Source of the DNA: UBA2336 sp036787955
Lineage (GTDB): Bacteria > Bacteroidota > Bacteroidia > Cytophagales > Cyclobacteriaceae
NCBI GenBank assembly: GCA_036787955.1
Contig: DAIQOI010000002.1
Coordinates: forward strand, 1 to 64,000
DNA length: 64,000 nucleotides
Direction of reading: 5' to 3'
Shown here: positions 9,654 through 18,987 of the stretch, piece after piece
Position numbering within the stretch: the first letter of the stretch is position 1
How the letters are laid out: every line of letters begins with the position of its first letter
Made by a program: the position numbers and the translations under genes
Notes under the pieces: generated by a model
Database searches by the model: none
What the model was told of the DNA's origin: nothing
The model's input: the letters and a program-made list of their open reading frames with translations, nothing else

Positions 9654-12600
9654 ATGTTCCGACTCTTCACCTGTTTGCTGCTGCTTCCCTTCATCCTGCT
9701 GGGGCAGGATCAGTTGTCCCGCGGTCGTGCAGACGAATTGTACCGCAAAGGGCTGGAACTTATTCAGCACAACAACTTCGGTGCCGCGCGAAGGGTTATC
9801 GAAAACTTCCTGGAGGTAGCCGAAGCCAACGACCTACGCCGAACCGAAGCGTCTTATCAGCGCGCCTATTGTGCGCTTCAGCTTGCGCATGCTGATGCCG
9901 AAAAGCTGATGGAAGATTTCATGGATCAGCATCCGGCCCATCCGCGTGCTGCGCTCGGTTACTTTGAACTGGCCAATTTTTTTTATCAGGAGAAAAATTA
10001 CAGCAAGGCGGCAGCCTATTACGCCAAGACTGATTTTAATGCGCTTACACGCGAACAGCAAAGCGAAGCCCGCTTTAAATGGGGGTACAGCCTCTTTTCA
10101 CAAAAAAAACTGTCAGAGGCGCAAAACCAGTTTAGTTATGTGAAAATTCAAAACTCATCGTATGCTGCTGCAGCCAGTTATTACTCCGGCTTCATATTTT
10201 ATTCCGAAGGTAAATACGATGAAGCTTTGCCTGATCTGAAGCGGGCTGAGGCCCAGCCCTCGTATGCCAATGTGGTACCGGTGCTGATTGCCGGCTGCTA
10301 CTACCACCTGAAACGGTACGATGATTTGCTCGCATATTATCAAAGCCTCCAGTCGCGGGCGGCTTCGGTAATTTCCTTTGCCGACATTTCGCTTTTTGCG
10401 GCCGATGCACTCTACTTTAAACGCAATTATCGCGAAGCGATTACTGCCTATGAAAACTATTTGAAGAAGAATGCGGGCAAGGCACCTGCCGCGTCTTTGT
10501 TCCGGGCAGGGCATGCCAGCTATATGCTTGGACTAAATGATCAGTCTTTTAGCTGGTTGAAGGCAGCGGCTTCTGTCTCGGACACGGTGAGCTATTATGC
10601 ATCTTACTACCTGGGTATATTGTATGTGCGCCAGGGAAATAAGTCGCTTGCCAAAAATGCATTTGACTATGCACGCAAACATCCGTACGATGAGCAGCTT
10701 GTGGAAGAGAGCACCTTTTATCTGGCCAAGGTTACCTATGAAAGCGGCCAGGCCGATGAGGCGATACGGGAGTTTGAGGAGTTTATTTTCCGGTTTCCCC
10801 AAAGTCGTTACGGGCAGGAGGCCAGGGAATTGCTGGTTCAGGCCTATGTAAACGGCAACAATTACAACAAGGCCATTGAATACATCGAATCCCTTCCATC
10901 GCGCAATGCAGCCGTGCGCGAAGCATATCAGAAGGCGACCTTTCTGAAAGGTGCCGAGTTGTTTAATAAAGAAGATTACGCGGGCGCGGTAAGTTTTTTT
11001 GAAAAATCGCTTGCCGATGCACCCCTTCCTGATTACACCGCCCAGGCAGCATTCTGGTGTGCCGAAGCGCTGAGCATGCTTCGCAGAACGGCCGAAGCGC
11101 AATCGAAGTACCAGCTGGTTTTGCGCCTCGAAAAATCTGCGCCTCAGGATGTTGTGCAGCGCGCCTATTACGGTTTGGGTTATGTATTATTTAACTCCCG
11201 TCAGTACGACCAGGCTTTACCGATGTTCCGCCATTTCGTTTCAAAGGCCAGTCGCGGAACCCCTTTGTACACAGACGCTCTCGTTCGTCTGGCCGATTGC
11301 TTATATGCTACCAAATCTTACAGCGATGCGCTGTCGCATTACAATCGCGCCCGCCAAATGGGTTCGGCCGAAGACGATTATCTTTTATTTCAGCAGGGTA
11401 TGATCAACGGCATATTGCGCAACTATTCCGAATCGCGCAATCTGTTCAACTTGTTGTTATCGCAATACCCCAAATCTACTTACCGGGACGAGGCCATCTA
11501 TCAACGTGCGCAATTTGATATTGAACAGGGCAACTACCAGCTGGCGGTTGACGGGTTATCGCAACTTATTCGCCAGGCCAGTGGTTCGCGTTTTCTCCCT
11601 TATGCCTATTTACGAAGGGCGGCTTCTTATTACAACCTGAAACAATACGATCGCGCGGCCGCTGATTACATCGAAATACTTCAGCAGTTTCCTTCGCATC
11701 CTGCCGCGCAACAGGCTATCATGCTGCTTCCCGAGGCGCTGAACCTGGCAGGCAGGGGCCATGAATTTGAGCAATACCTCTCTTTCTACAAACAGGCCAA
11801 TCCTGGCGACAAAAACCTGGAAGTCGTTGAGTTTGAGCGTTCAAAAAATTTGTATTTCGCAGGACAGTACAACCAGGCTATTGCAGCGCTTCAGCAATTT
11901 CTTTCCTCTTACCCCGAAAGTGCACGCCAGGACGAAGCGCGGTTCTATCTGGCCGAATCTTATTTCCGGCAGCAACAATATAACCAGGCACTGCCTTTGT
12001 ACGAGCATGTACAAAACAACCGGGCCTTTACCCAGGCAGTAAGAGCCTCGCAGCGCATTGCAGAAATACATTTTCGCGAAGGCCGCTATGAACACGCTGT
12101 TGCAGCGTATCACCGGCTGGAGCGCGATGCCACCAGCAAACGCGACTTATACCTTGCCTGGTCGGGATTGATGGAGTCGTTCTATTTGTTGGGCCAATAC
12201 GATTCCGTGAATGTGTATGCCCAACATATCATGCAGCGCGGGAACGTGAATGCCGGTGCAGTGAACAAGGCTTCATTGTTCATCGGAAAAGCTGCTATGG
12301 CCCGGGGCGATTTCGAAACCGCTAAAGATGAATTTCTCTCGGCATTAAACACCGCCCGCGATGAATATGGAGCTGAAGCCAAGTACAGGCTGGCAGAAAT
12401 TTTTTATCAAACGAAACAACACCGCCAATGCTATGAAACGCTGATAAGCCTAAACAACGATTTTGCTGCCTACGAAGAGTGGGTGGGAAGGTCTTATCTG
12501 TTGCTGGCGGATAATTTCCTGGCCATGAACGATCGGTTTAATGCAAAGGCAACGCTGCAGTCGCTGGTCGACAAGTTCCCGCTTGCCCACATCCGCGATG

Positions 12601-12689
12601 AGGCCCGCAGAAAACTGAATGATTTACAGCAAGCTGAAAAACTTGAAAAGGAAAAACAACTGGCTGCCGATACTACCGATAACAGGTAA
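9654..12689 (+). CDS. Exported tetratricopeptide-repeat protein, about 1000 aa
   Basis: The protein is 1011 aa from the ATG at 9654, chosen because a clean signal peptide follows (MFRLFTCLLLLPFILLGQDQ). Almost the whole mature protein is TPR-like, with recurrent motifs such as A-x-x-Y-Y-x-x-x-x-Y and Y-D-x-A-L, for example near residues 115-125, 165-180 and 780-800. It resembles YbgF/BamD-like envelope TPR scaffolds, but far longer. It is followed 3 bp later by an outer-membrane barrel gene, and this TPR-plus-barrel order suggests that the two act together at the envelope. The specific function is not known. The C-terminus ends in a Lys/Glu-rich helix. Confidence 0.82.
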   Translation: MFRLFTCLLLLPFILLGQDQLSRGRADELYRKGLELIQHNNFGAARRVIENFLEVAEANDLRRTEASYQRAYCALQLAHADAEKLMEDFMDQHPAHPRAALGYFELANFFYQEKNYSKAAAYYAKTDFNALTREQQSEARFKWGYSLFSQKKLSEAQNQFSYVKIQNSSYAAAASYYSGFIFYSEGKYDEALPDLKRAEAQPSYANVVPVLIAGCYYHLKRYDDLLAYYQSLQSRAASVISFADISLFAADALYFKRNYREAITAYENYLKKNAGKAPAASLFRAGHASYMLGLNDQSFSWLKAAASVSDTVSYYASYYLGILYVRQGNKSLAKNAFDYARKHPYDEQLVEESTFYLAKVTYESGQADEAIREFEEFIFRFPQSRYGQEARELLVQAYVNGNNYNKAIEYIESLPSRNAAVREAYQKATFLKGAELFNKEDYAGAVSFFEKSLADAPLPDYTAQAAFWCAEALSMLRRTAEAQSKYQLVLRLEKSAPQDVVQRAYYGLGYVLFNSRQYDQALPMFRHFVSKASRGTPLYTDALVRLADCLYATKSYSDALSHYNRARQMGSAEDDYLLFQQGMINGILRNYSESRNLFNLLLSQYPKSTYRDEAIYQRAQFDIEQGNYQLAVDGLSQLIRQASGSRFLPYAYLRRAASYYNLKQYDRAAADYIEILQQFPSHPAAQQAIMLLPEALNLAGRGHEFEQYLSFYKQANPGDKNLEVVEFERSKNLYFAGQYNQAIAALQQFLSSYPESARQDEARFYLAESYFRQQQYNQALPLYEHVQNNRAFTQAVRASQRIAEIHFREGRYEHAVAAYHRLERDATSKRDLYLAWSGLMESFYLLGQYDSVNVYAQHIMQRGNVNAGAVNKASLFIGKAAMARGDFETAKDEFLSALNTARDEYGAEAKYRLAEIFYQTKQHRQCYETLISLNNDFAAYEEWVGRSYLLLADNFLAMNDRFNAKATLQSLVDKFPLAHIRDEARRKLNDLQQAEKLEKEKQLAADTTDNR

Positions 12690-12692
12690 CGT

Positions 12693-14333
12693 ATGAAACG
12701 AGGTATTTTTTTGCTGACTCTGTTTTTTATAGCGATGCAGGTTGCAGCCCAGGAGCCTGTACAAACCGAACTTTCGCCTGTAGAAGTAGAGATTGTACGC
12801 GAAAGAAAAATTGTGCTTCCCGAAGCCAACCGGTTGTATGAGAAAATACCGCCTCGCCCGGCTGAGCCCGTTCGCCCCGAAATAACCTATCATTTCCGTC
12901 CATTGGAATTTCAAACACCGTTGGTGAATCCCTCCATCCGGCCATTCAAAATAAAGGATGAACAGGGCCCGTCCGTGCATCAGGGGTTTATCAGTGCCGG
13001 CTATGGCAACTATGCATCGCCTTATCTGGAGGGCTTTTACAATTCAGCCAGGCATAAAAATCAGTTAGTCGGTGCGCACGTGTATCACAGCAGTTCAGGC
13101 AAAGGGCCTGTAGACGGAAGGAATTCAGCCAGTGGTTCATCGGGCCTCTCGTTGTTTGCCGAGTCGTTCGGAAAGGCTATAACCTATTCGGCAAACATGG
13201 GGCTGCATCATCGGTTCACCCATTTTTATGGATATCAGGTGCCCGAGGTAAAACGCGATACGATACGGCAGGCTTTTATGCTGTTCAGGGCAGCAGCAGG
13301 TATTACCAACTCGCGCAAGTCCAATTTTAATTATTCGCTCAAAGCTGATTTCAGTTACCTGGATGACAAGCGGTCGGCATCGGAGAGCACGGTTGATTTG
13401 AATTTTAATTCCGGATACACCTTTAAAAATGATTCCAGACTTCAGTTCAGTGCTTTTTACGCGCTGATGAGCCGTAAGGATGCAGGTCTGGATGCCAGTC
13501 CCCGACATTTGTTATCGGTAAATCCGGCCTATCACTTTACCCCTATAGATAACCTGAGATTGAAAGCAGGAGCAGTAATAGCCCTTGAAAATGATACGTT
13601 GGATCATCGCAATTTTCATCTCTATCCGGATATTCAGGGTGTTTACCGGTTGAGTCCGACCGTTGAGGTTCTTGCAGGAATTAATGGTGGTGTAGAGCGG
13701 GTATCATTGCAAACCATTACGCGTGAAAACATGTGGGTAGGGCAACGTATTGCTTTAAATAATGTAAATACCCTGTTAAATTTTGAAACATCCCTGCGTG
13801 CACGAGCGGGATCCCTGCTTACGTTACAAGCGGGGGTTTCGGTGGCGGCTCTTCGCAACTTTTACGGATACCTGAATGACCCGGTAAAAGTAAACGAGTT
13901 TCAGGTTGTTTACGATGCGGGTACAACGCGCAGAACCAATCTTTTTGCGTCCGTGAATCTGAATCGCGGGGATGTGTTTAGCATGTTGTTGCGGGGTGAC
14001 TTATACCGCTATCAAACAGACGAACTTGCTGAAGCCTGGCACAGGCCTGGATACCGAACAACCATGAGCGCTTCTTACTCTATTCAGAAAAAACTAAGGT
14101 TGGAGGCGGAACTTATAACCCTTGGCGATATCCGTGCATTCAATCCGGTTACGGTTCAGGCTATCAAACTGGATCCTGCACTGGATCTGAATTTTCGCAC
14201 AGAATACCTCATCTCACCCGGCTTTTCGTTGTTTCTGCGTTTTAACAACATCACCAACAACAAGTATTCAACCTTGTTGTACTACCCGGTCAGGGGATTG
14301 CAGGTACTGGGCGGATTGACCTGGAGTTTTTAA
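12693..14333 (+). CDS. Outer-membrane beta-barrel protein (TonB-dependent-receptor-like, no obvious plug)
   Basis: This 546-aa protein has a signal peptide ending AAQEP near residue 20 and a proline-rich stretch (40-75). It then shows many alternating aromatic/polar strands, and ends in WSF with a C-terminal phenylalanine, as expected for BAM-inserted barrels. Length and strand pattern resemble the barrel half of TonB-dependent receptors, but no plug domain or TonB box is evident, so it may be a porin-like relative. It sits 3 bp after the TPR gene and ahead of the SPOR and ExbB/ExbD/TonB genes, consistent with a role in outer-membrane transport or envelope assembly. Substrate unknown. Confidence 0.75.
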   Translation: MKRGIFLLTLFFIAMQVAAQEPVQTELSPVEVEIVRERKIVLPEANRLYEKIPPRPAEPVRPEITYHFRPLEFQTPLVNPSIRPFKIKDEQGPSVHQGFISAGYGNYASPYLEGFYNSARHKNQLVGAHVYHSSSGKGPVDGRNSASGSSGLSLFAESFGKAITYSANMGLHHRFTHFYGYQVPEVKRDTIRQAFMLFRAAAGITNSRKSNFNYSLKADFSYLDDKRSASESTVDLNFNSGYTFKNDSRLQFSAFYALMSRKDAGLDASPRHLLSVNPAYHFTPIDNLRLKAGAVIALENDTLDHRNFHLYPDIQGVYRLSPTVEVLAGINGGVERVSLQTITRENMWVGQRIALNNVNTLLNFETSLRARAGSLLTLQAGVSVAALRNFYGYLNDPVKVNEFQVVYDAGTTRRTNLFASVNLNRGDVFSMLLRGDLYRYQTDELAEAWHRPGYRTTMSASYSIQKKLRLEAELITLGDIRAFNPVTVQAIKLDPALDLNFRTEYLISPGFSLFLRFNNITNNKYSTLLYYPVRGLQVLGGLTWSF

Positions 14334-14347
14334 CCAGGCTATGAAAA

Positions 14348-14378
14348 TTTGGCAGCACAAAAAAAACGCGTAATTTTG
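14348..14378 (+). promoter_or_regulatory. Bacteroidota-type promoter for the SPOR gene
   Basis: TTTG (14348-14351), a 19-bp spacer and TAATTTTG (14371-14378) match the phylum consensus exactly. The predicted transcript start lies about 20 bp before the ATG at 14404. Confidence 0.75.
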
Positions 14379-14403
14379 TTTGAAACTCATTTTTTAATTT
14401 TTC

Positions 14404-15210
14404 ATGGCACGAAAAAAGAAGTCAGGTGAAAGCGAATCTCCCGATGAGCGCACCAACCTTTCAGACGATACCTTCGGCTTACCGGAAATTCATTATGAAC
14501 CTATTCGCAAGGATGAAGAAAAGCCCGCTGAACCAGTGAGTACAGTTACTGAGAGCAGCGAAGAAGCAAAACCTGAGCAACCGGTGGCATCAGAAACCGA
14601 AAGCACCTACCATTCCGAGGCAGAAGAGACACCTTCCCATCAGGTTGAGACTGAACAGGAGTTACAATCAAAGCCGGAGGAACAAACCTATTCCTTCACA
14701 GAGGAAAGATCATCGCCTTTGTGGCCAAAGATATTGGGACTCATAGCGGTGCTTCTGCTGGCCGGAGCGGCCGTTTACTACTTTCTCATATTCAAGCCCA
14801 GGCAAGATGAGAAAGAACGCCAGCGGCAACTGGCTTTGCAGGAGCAACAGGAGGCCGAGCGCAAACGAAAGGAAGAGGAAGAACGCTTGCGGCTGCTGCA
14901 GGAAGAGGCAGAAAGGCGCAGGCGCGACTCGCTGGCGGCCATTCCGAAAACCGGTGTAATTGAAACACTCGAACAGCGCACGGGTCGCTATTATGTAGTG
15001 ATATCAAGTGCAGTGGATGGTGATTTGGTTATGGATTATGCCAAAAAACTGAGCGAGAAGGGTGTCAGCACCAAAATCATACCGCCCTTTGGAAAATACA
15101 AGTTTTACCGCCTGGCTATTGATGAAGGTGGTTCCTTTATGGAGGCTCAGGCTAAAGCTGAAGGGCTGAAGCAGGAATATGGTTCACGGGTTTGGGTATT
15201 AAAATATTGA
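14404..15210 (+). CDS. SPOR-domain membrane protein
   Basis: The 268-aa protein has a long acidic, proline-containing cytoplasmic N-terminus (1-100), one transmembrane helix (about 103-123, LGLIAVLLLAGAAVYYF), a charged Glu/Arg/Gln coiled coil (about 130-175) and a C-terminal SPOR domain (about 195-268, opening RYYVVISSAV). SPOR domains bind denuded septal peptidoglycan, so a cell-division or septum-associated role is likely, with the C-terminus in the periplasm. It has its own consensus promoter and precedes the ExbB/ExbD/TonB genes by about 50 bp. Confidence 0.88.
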   Translation: MARKKKSGESESPDERTNLSDDTFGLPEIHYEPIRKDEEKPAEPVSTVTESSEEAKPEQPVASETESTYHSEAEETPSHQVETEQELQSKPEEQTYSFTEERSSPLWPKILGLIAVLLLAGAAVYYFLIFKPRQDEKERQRQLALQEQQEAERKRKEEEERLRLLQEEAERRRRDSLAAIPKTGVIETLEQRTGRYYVVISSAVDGDLVMDYAKKLSEKGVSTKIIPPFGKYKFYRLAIDEGGSFMEAQAKAEGLKQEYGSRVWVLKY

Positions 15211-15261
15211 CACACTTTTTGCATACTTTTTTAACTGTTATACGTTATTTTTTGAACTACT

Positions 15262-15933
15262 ATGCTACTGCAAATTGTAAATGAGTCAGCTTCGTTGCAG
15301 GCTGCTGTTGATCAAGAGATGTCTTTATGGGAGTTGTTCCGTGCAGGGGGGTGGATGATGTATCCCATTGTGCTGATGTCTTTCATAGCCATTTATATTT
15401 TTATTGAGCGACTGCTTACCCTGAACAAAGCCAATGCGAGCCCGGAGGCTTTTATGAGCAAGGTAAAGGAGCTGGTGCTGAAAGGCGATGTGAACGGGGC
15501 CAAGTTACTATGCGCACAGCATGATTCACCCATTGCACGCATGATAGAAAAAGGCATCAGCCGCATTGGCAGTCCGCTCAAGAACATTGAGGCTTCCATA
15601 GAGAATGTAGGAAGGATAGAGGTGTTCAGGCTGGAGAAAAATCTGAGTACACTTGCCACCATAGCCGGGGTAGCGCCCATGATGGGTTTTCTCGGAACTG
15701 TAATTGGCATGGTGCAGGCCTTTATAGCCATAGCCCAGCAGGAAGGCTCGGTTAGTCCAAAGCTGCTGTCCAGTGGCATTTACACCGCCATGATAACCAC
15801 CGTAGCCGGATTGATTGTGGGAATTATCGCTTACCTGGCCTATAACTTTCTGGTTACACGTGTGCAGAAAATCATCCATCGGATGGAATATTCTTCGATT
15901 GAATTTATTGATCTGTTACAGGAACCACGATGA
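15262..15933 (+). CDS. exbB: MotA/TolQ/ExbB proton-channel family protein
   Basis: The 223-aa protein has a first transmembrane helix near residues 32-52 (MMYPIVLMSFIAIYIFIERLL), a cytoplasmic loop, and two further helices near 130-155 and 170-195 with the conserved GLLGTV-like pattern (MGFLGTVIGMVQAF) and the T-A-M-I-T-T-V-A-G-L motif. It forms the proton-driven stator with the ExbD protein encoded next, whose start overlaps its stop by 4 bp. It energises TonB or a Tol-type trans-envelope system. ExbB rather than TolQ is inferred from the TonB-like gene that follows. Confidence 0.9.
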   Translation: MLLQIVNESASLQAAVDQEMSLWELFRAGGWMMYPIVLMSFIAIYIFIERLLTLNKANASPEAFMSKVKELVLKGDVNGAKLLCAQHDSPIARMIEKGISRIGSPLKNIEASIENVGRIEVFRLEKNLSTLATIAGVAPMMGFLGTVIGMVQAFIAIAQQEGSVSPKLLSSGIYTAMITTVAGLIVGIIAYLAYNFLVTRVQKIIHRMEYSSIEFIDLLQEPR

Positions 15934-16319
15934 ACCTGCGCTCTAAGAACCGCGTTGAACCTATGTTCAGCATGGCTTCCATGACTGACCTGATATTTTT
16001 ATTGCTGGTGTTTTTCATGCTTACGTCATCTTTTGTTACACCCTCAGGTTTGCCGGTTAATCTGCCCACCAGTGTTCAGAGTAAAATTGAGGTACAAAAA
16101 GTTTCCGTATCCGTAACCCGCGACCTTCAGTATTACGTAAACGATAAAAAGGTATCGCGAAACATGCTGGAAGCGGAGTTGAAGAGCCGGCTTACACCAG
16201 GCACAGGTTCCGTTGTGCTGCACATTGATAAAGATGTGCCATGGGAACACGGCATATATGTAGCCGACATCGCTACCCGGCTGGAAGCGAAGGTAATAGT
16301 GGCCACAAGGCCAAAATAA
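15930..16319 (+). CDS. exbD: ExbD/TolR biopolymer transport protein
   Basis: This 129-aa protein has a short cytoplasmic N-terminus, one transmembrane helix (about 17-36) containing the essential aspartate in SMTDLIFLLLVFFML, and a periplasmic domain. It is the proton-translocating partner of ExbB, and the ATGA overlap with the upstream gene implies coupled translation. A TonB-like gene follows after 8 bp. Confidence 0.9.
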   Translation: MNLRSKNRVEPMFSMASMTDLIFLLLVFFMLTSSFVTPSGLPVNLPTSVQSKIEVQKVSVSVTRDLQYYVNDKKVSRNMLEAELKSRLTPGTGSVVLHIDKDVPWEHGIYVADIATRLEAKVIVATRPK

Positions 16320-16327
16320 AGAATACA

Positions 16328-17200
16328 ATGATATCGGCACAGGAAAAACGCAACAACAATGTGGCATTGGTTTTATCAGTGCTGTTTCATGGTTTGCTTT
16401 TTCTGATTCTCACCTTCACCATAGCCTGGCGTGCCCCTAATCCTCCGTTGCCGGAGTATGGTTTCGAATTAAATTTTGGAACCGATGCGGCCGGGAGCGG
16501 TTTGGTTCAGCCGAGTGAAATATCAGGCGCGGAAAAAACGAGCGAATCTGTTCAGCAGGAGGCTCAACCCGAACCTGAGCAACCCACCCAGCCTGAACAA
16601 ACAACACCTTCTGTTCAGCAGCCCCAGGAAGAAAAGCCTGTTGACTCAAAACTCGAAAGCCCGGTAACCGTGAAGGAAGGTGAGAAGCAAGATGTGAAGA
16701 AAGCCGACAAGCCTGCAGAAAAACCGGTTGAGAAACCGGCCCCCAAAGTTGAAACAAAGCCTGCTGACACACCGGCCGAGAAGAAGGACACCCCTGCCGA
16801 AGCATCAAAAGTAAATGAAGGAAAGCCGGTGAGTCAGGGTGACAAGCCTAAGACAACCGGTGATCAGGGCAATCCGCAGGGTACGCCCGATGCCAAGGCT
16901 CTGTATGGCCAACAGGGTGGTGGTGGCGGTGGGCCTCAACTGGAACTGGCCGGGTGGACCTGGGATTATATTCCAAAACCCAACGTTCCGAACAATGAGT
17001 CGGGCCGGATTGTATTTGAAATTCGTGTAAATGCTGACGGAGAACTTGGAGGATACCACTTAGTTGAGAGCAGCGTGGGGCCTGAGGCCGAGCGCGCCTG
17101 TAGGGAAGCAATTGAGAAACTAACATTTTCAAGAAAGGACGGAGCCGTAGTCCCTGCAATTTCAGTAGGCCGTATCACTTTTATAATCAGGGCGCAGTGA
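16328..17200 (+). CDS. TonB-like energy transducer
   Basis: The protein is 290 aa from the ATG at 16328; a longer frame would overlap exbD by about 80 bp. It has one N-terminal membrane helix (about 15-35), then a long Pro/Glu/Lys-rich spacer with repeated KPxEKP and QPE units (about 60-190), a glycine run, and a TonB-C-like C-terminal domain (about 210-290) beginning LAGWTWDYIPKP and containing an R-x-V-F-E-I strand. It links the inner-membrane ExbB/ExbD stator to outer-membrane receptors, which could include the SusC protein encoded at 22.9 kb. It ends the exbB-exbD-tonB operon. Confidence 0.85.
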   Translation: MISAQEKRNNNVALVLSVLFHGLLFLILTFTIAWRAPNPPLPEYGFELNFGTDAAGSGLVQPSEISGAEKTSESVQQEAQPEPEQPTQPEQTTPSVQQPQEEKPVDSKLESPVTVKEGEKQDVKKADKPAEKPVEKPAPKVETKPADTPAEKKDTPAEASKVNEGKPVSQGDKPKTTGDQGNPQGTPDAKALYGQQGGGGGGPQLELAGWTWDYIPKPNVPNNESGRIVFEIRVNADGELGGYHLVESSVGPEAERACREAIEKLTFSRKDGAVVPAISVGRITFIIRAQ

Positions 17201-17243
17201 AGTCTCTAGCAATGATTCTTGGAAGGCTGATTACATGCTTTGA

Positions 17244-17275
17244 GCGGGCTTAGCTTAGCAGCCGCGTTTTTATTT
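17244..17275 (+). terminator. Possible terminator after the tonB-like gene
   Basis: An imperfect GC-rich stem with a bulged G (GCGGGCT against AGCCGC, loop TAGCTTAGC) is followed by a T-rich run (gtttttattt). It lies in the 132-bp gap between the TonB-like gene and gldA. The stem is weak. Confidence 0.4.
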
Positions 17276-17287
17276 CCTTAAAAAAAT

Positions 17288-17295
17288 TATTTTTG
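17288..17295 (+). promoter_or_regulatory. Putative -7 element for the gld operon
   Basis: TATTTTTG matches TAnnTTTG and lies 37 bp before the gldA ATG. A clear TTTG box at the expected spacing is missing, so support is partial. Confidence 0.4.
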
Positions 17296-17332
17296 CACCG
17301 CTTTTTTGGAAGACGGTTCAGCTAATCATTCC

Positions 17333-18262
17333 ATGAACATCCGTATCGAAAACCTAACCAAACGATTTGGTCCGCAGAAAGCAGTTGACAATATATCCTT
17401 TGAAGTACGTACCGGGGAAATAGTGGGCTTCCTGGGTCCGAACGGGGCCGGCAAAAGCACCACCATGAAGATGATTACAGGTTATCTGGGCATTGGCGAG
17501 GGCGACATTTACATTGGTGATAAGTCGGTGCGGCATCATGGCGATGAATTGAAGCGTCATATTGGCTACCTGCCTGAGAACAATCCGCTGTATACCGACA
17601 TGCCGGTCATTGATTACCTGGTTTTCTGTGCAGAACTACAGGGAATTGATAAAGCAAAAATTCCTGCTCGGGTGCGTGAGATGATTGATATAACCGGCCT
17701 GAAGGCCGAAAAGCACAAGAAGATAGGAGAGTTGTCAAAGGGTTACCGGCAGCGGGTGGGCCTGGCTCAGGCCATGATTCATGATCCGGAAATTCTGATT
17801 CTGGATGAGCCGACTACCGGACTGGACCCTAACCAGATCGTAGAGATTCGTAAACTCATCCGCGAGTTGGGGCAGCACAAAACAGTTATCCTCAGTACCC
17901 ACATCCTTCCGGAGGTGGAAGCCACGTGCGATCGAATCCTGATTATCAACAGAGGAAAGATCGTGGCCAACGGCACGGCTGAGTCCTTGCGAAACCAGTC
18001 ATCGGGAAATGCCGTGTTACGGGTTCTGATTGAAGGAGCAACCCCTGATGAAGTGCGCACGGCCATATTGAAATTACCTTCCGTAAAACAAGTTTTGCCC
18101 GTTGATAGCCAGCCGGGCCGAATGGAGATAACAGCCGAGCCGGGCACGTCCCTGGGCCGGGTACTTTTTCACTTATGCGTTGAGAAGGGCTGGGTACTAA
18201 CCGAAGCTGTTCCGGTAGAAACCCGCCTTGAAGATATTTTCCGCAACTTAACTCTGAACTGA
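17333..18262 (+). CDS. gldA: Gliding-motility ABC transporter ATP-binding protein GldA
   Basis: The protein is 309 aa from the ATG at 17333, directly before the first beta strand of the nucleotide-binding fold. It has Walker A GPNGAGKST (about 36-44), signature LSKGYRQRVG near 133, Walker B ILILDEPTTGLDP near 150, and the switch histidine in LSTHILPE near 190. The neighbouring permease and GldG genes identify it as GldA, the ATPase of the GldA-GldF-GldG transporter, which is needed for gliding in Flavobacterium johnsoniae. The permease gene starts 1 bp downstream. Confidence 0.88.
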   Translation: MNIRIENLTKRFGPQKAVDNISFEVRTGEIVGFLGPNGAGKSTTMKMITGYLGIGEGDIYIGDKSVRHHGDELKRHIGYLPENNPLYTDMPVIDYLVFCAELQGIDKAKIPARVREMIDITGLKAEKHKKIGELSKGYRQRVGLAQAMIHDPEILILDEPTTGLDPNQIVEIRKLIRELGQHKTVILSTHILPEVEATCDRILIINRGKIVANGTAESLRNQSSGNAVLRVLIEGATPDEVRTAILKLPSVKQVLPVDSQPGRMEITAEPGTSLGRVLFHLCVEKGWVLTEAVPVETRLEDIFRNLTLN

Positions 18263-18263
18263 T

Positions 18264-18986
18264 ATGCACGCTGTTTGGGTAATAGCCAGGCGCGAACTGA
18301 ATTCCTTTTTTGATTCCCTGGTAGCCTATATCCTGCTGGTGCTTTTTCTGGGCTTCAGCGGATTTTTTACGTGGCTGTATGGTGGAGATATTTTTCTGTC
18401 GGGCCAGGCCAGTTTGCAGGGTTTCTTTTCTACCGCCTACTGGAGCTTATTCTTTTTTATTCCGGCCATAACCATGCGCCTGCTGGCCGAAGAAAACAAG
18501 ACCGGCACCATCGAATTGTTGCTCACGAAGGCCGTTACCGATCGGCAGGTGGTTTTCGGTAAATTTTTATCCGCATTGCTGCTCGTTTCCGTTGCACTTG
18601 CCTTTACGCTGCCATATGCTTTTACAGTAGCGTCCATAGGCCCCCTGGACTGGGGAGCGACACTGTGCGGTTACCTGGGTTTGCTGCTCATGAGTGCTGC
18701 TTATATTAGCATAGGTCTTTATGCGAGCAGCATCACCAACAACCAGGTGGTGGCCTTTTTGATTACGCTTTTCATCGGATTGTTTTTTCATGTATTATTT
18801 GATGCCCTTTCGGCCAATTTTACCGGCTTTGCAGGCCTGTTATTCAGTACGCTCAGTATGTCCGAGCATTTCGACAGTCTTTCGCGGGGCGTTGTCGACA
18901 CGCGCGATGTGATCTATTTTCTGTCGCTGATTATTGCCGGACTACTGCTGGCCGAGTTCTCGCTTACCAAAAGAAACCTGAACTGA
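18264..18986 (+). CDS. gldF: Gliding-motility ABC transporter permease GldF
   Basis: The 240-aa protein has six predicted membrane helices and belongs to the ABC-2 permease family. The conserved pattern MRLLAEENKTGTIELLLT lies near residues 71-88. It starts 1 bp after gldA and ends 1 bp before gldG, so the three form one operon. In some Bacteroidota gldF and gldG are fused; here they are separate genes. Confidence 0.87.
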   Translation: MHAVWVIARRELNSFFDSLVAYILLVLFLGFSGFFTWLYGGDIFLSGQASLQGFFSTAYWSLFFFIPAITMRLLAEENKTGTIELLLTKAVTDRQVVFGKFLSALLLVSVALAFTLPYAFTVASIGPLDWGATLCGYLGLLLMSAAYISIGLYASSITNNQVVAFLITLFIGLFFHVLFDALSANFTGFAGLLFSTLSMSEHFDSLSRGVVDTRDVIYFLSLIIAGLLLAEFSLTKRNLN

Positions 18987-18987
18987 T

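Noticed and set aside
15241..15254. Promoter-like TA-T(6)-G before exbB
   Set aside because: The run has one T too many for TAnnTTTG and no TTTG box at 19-21 bp, so it was not annotated.
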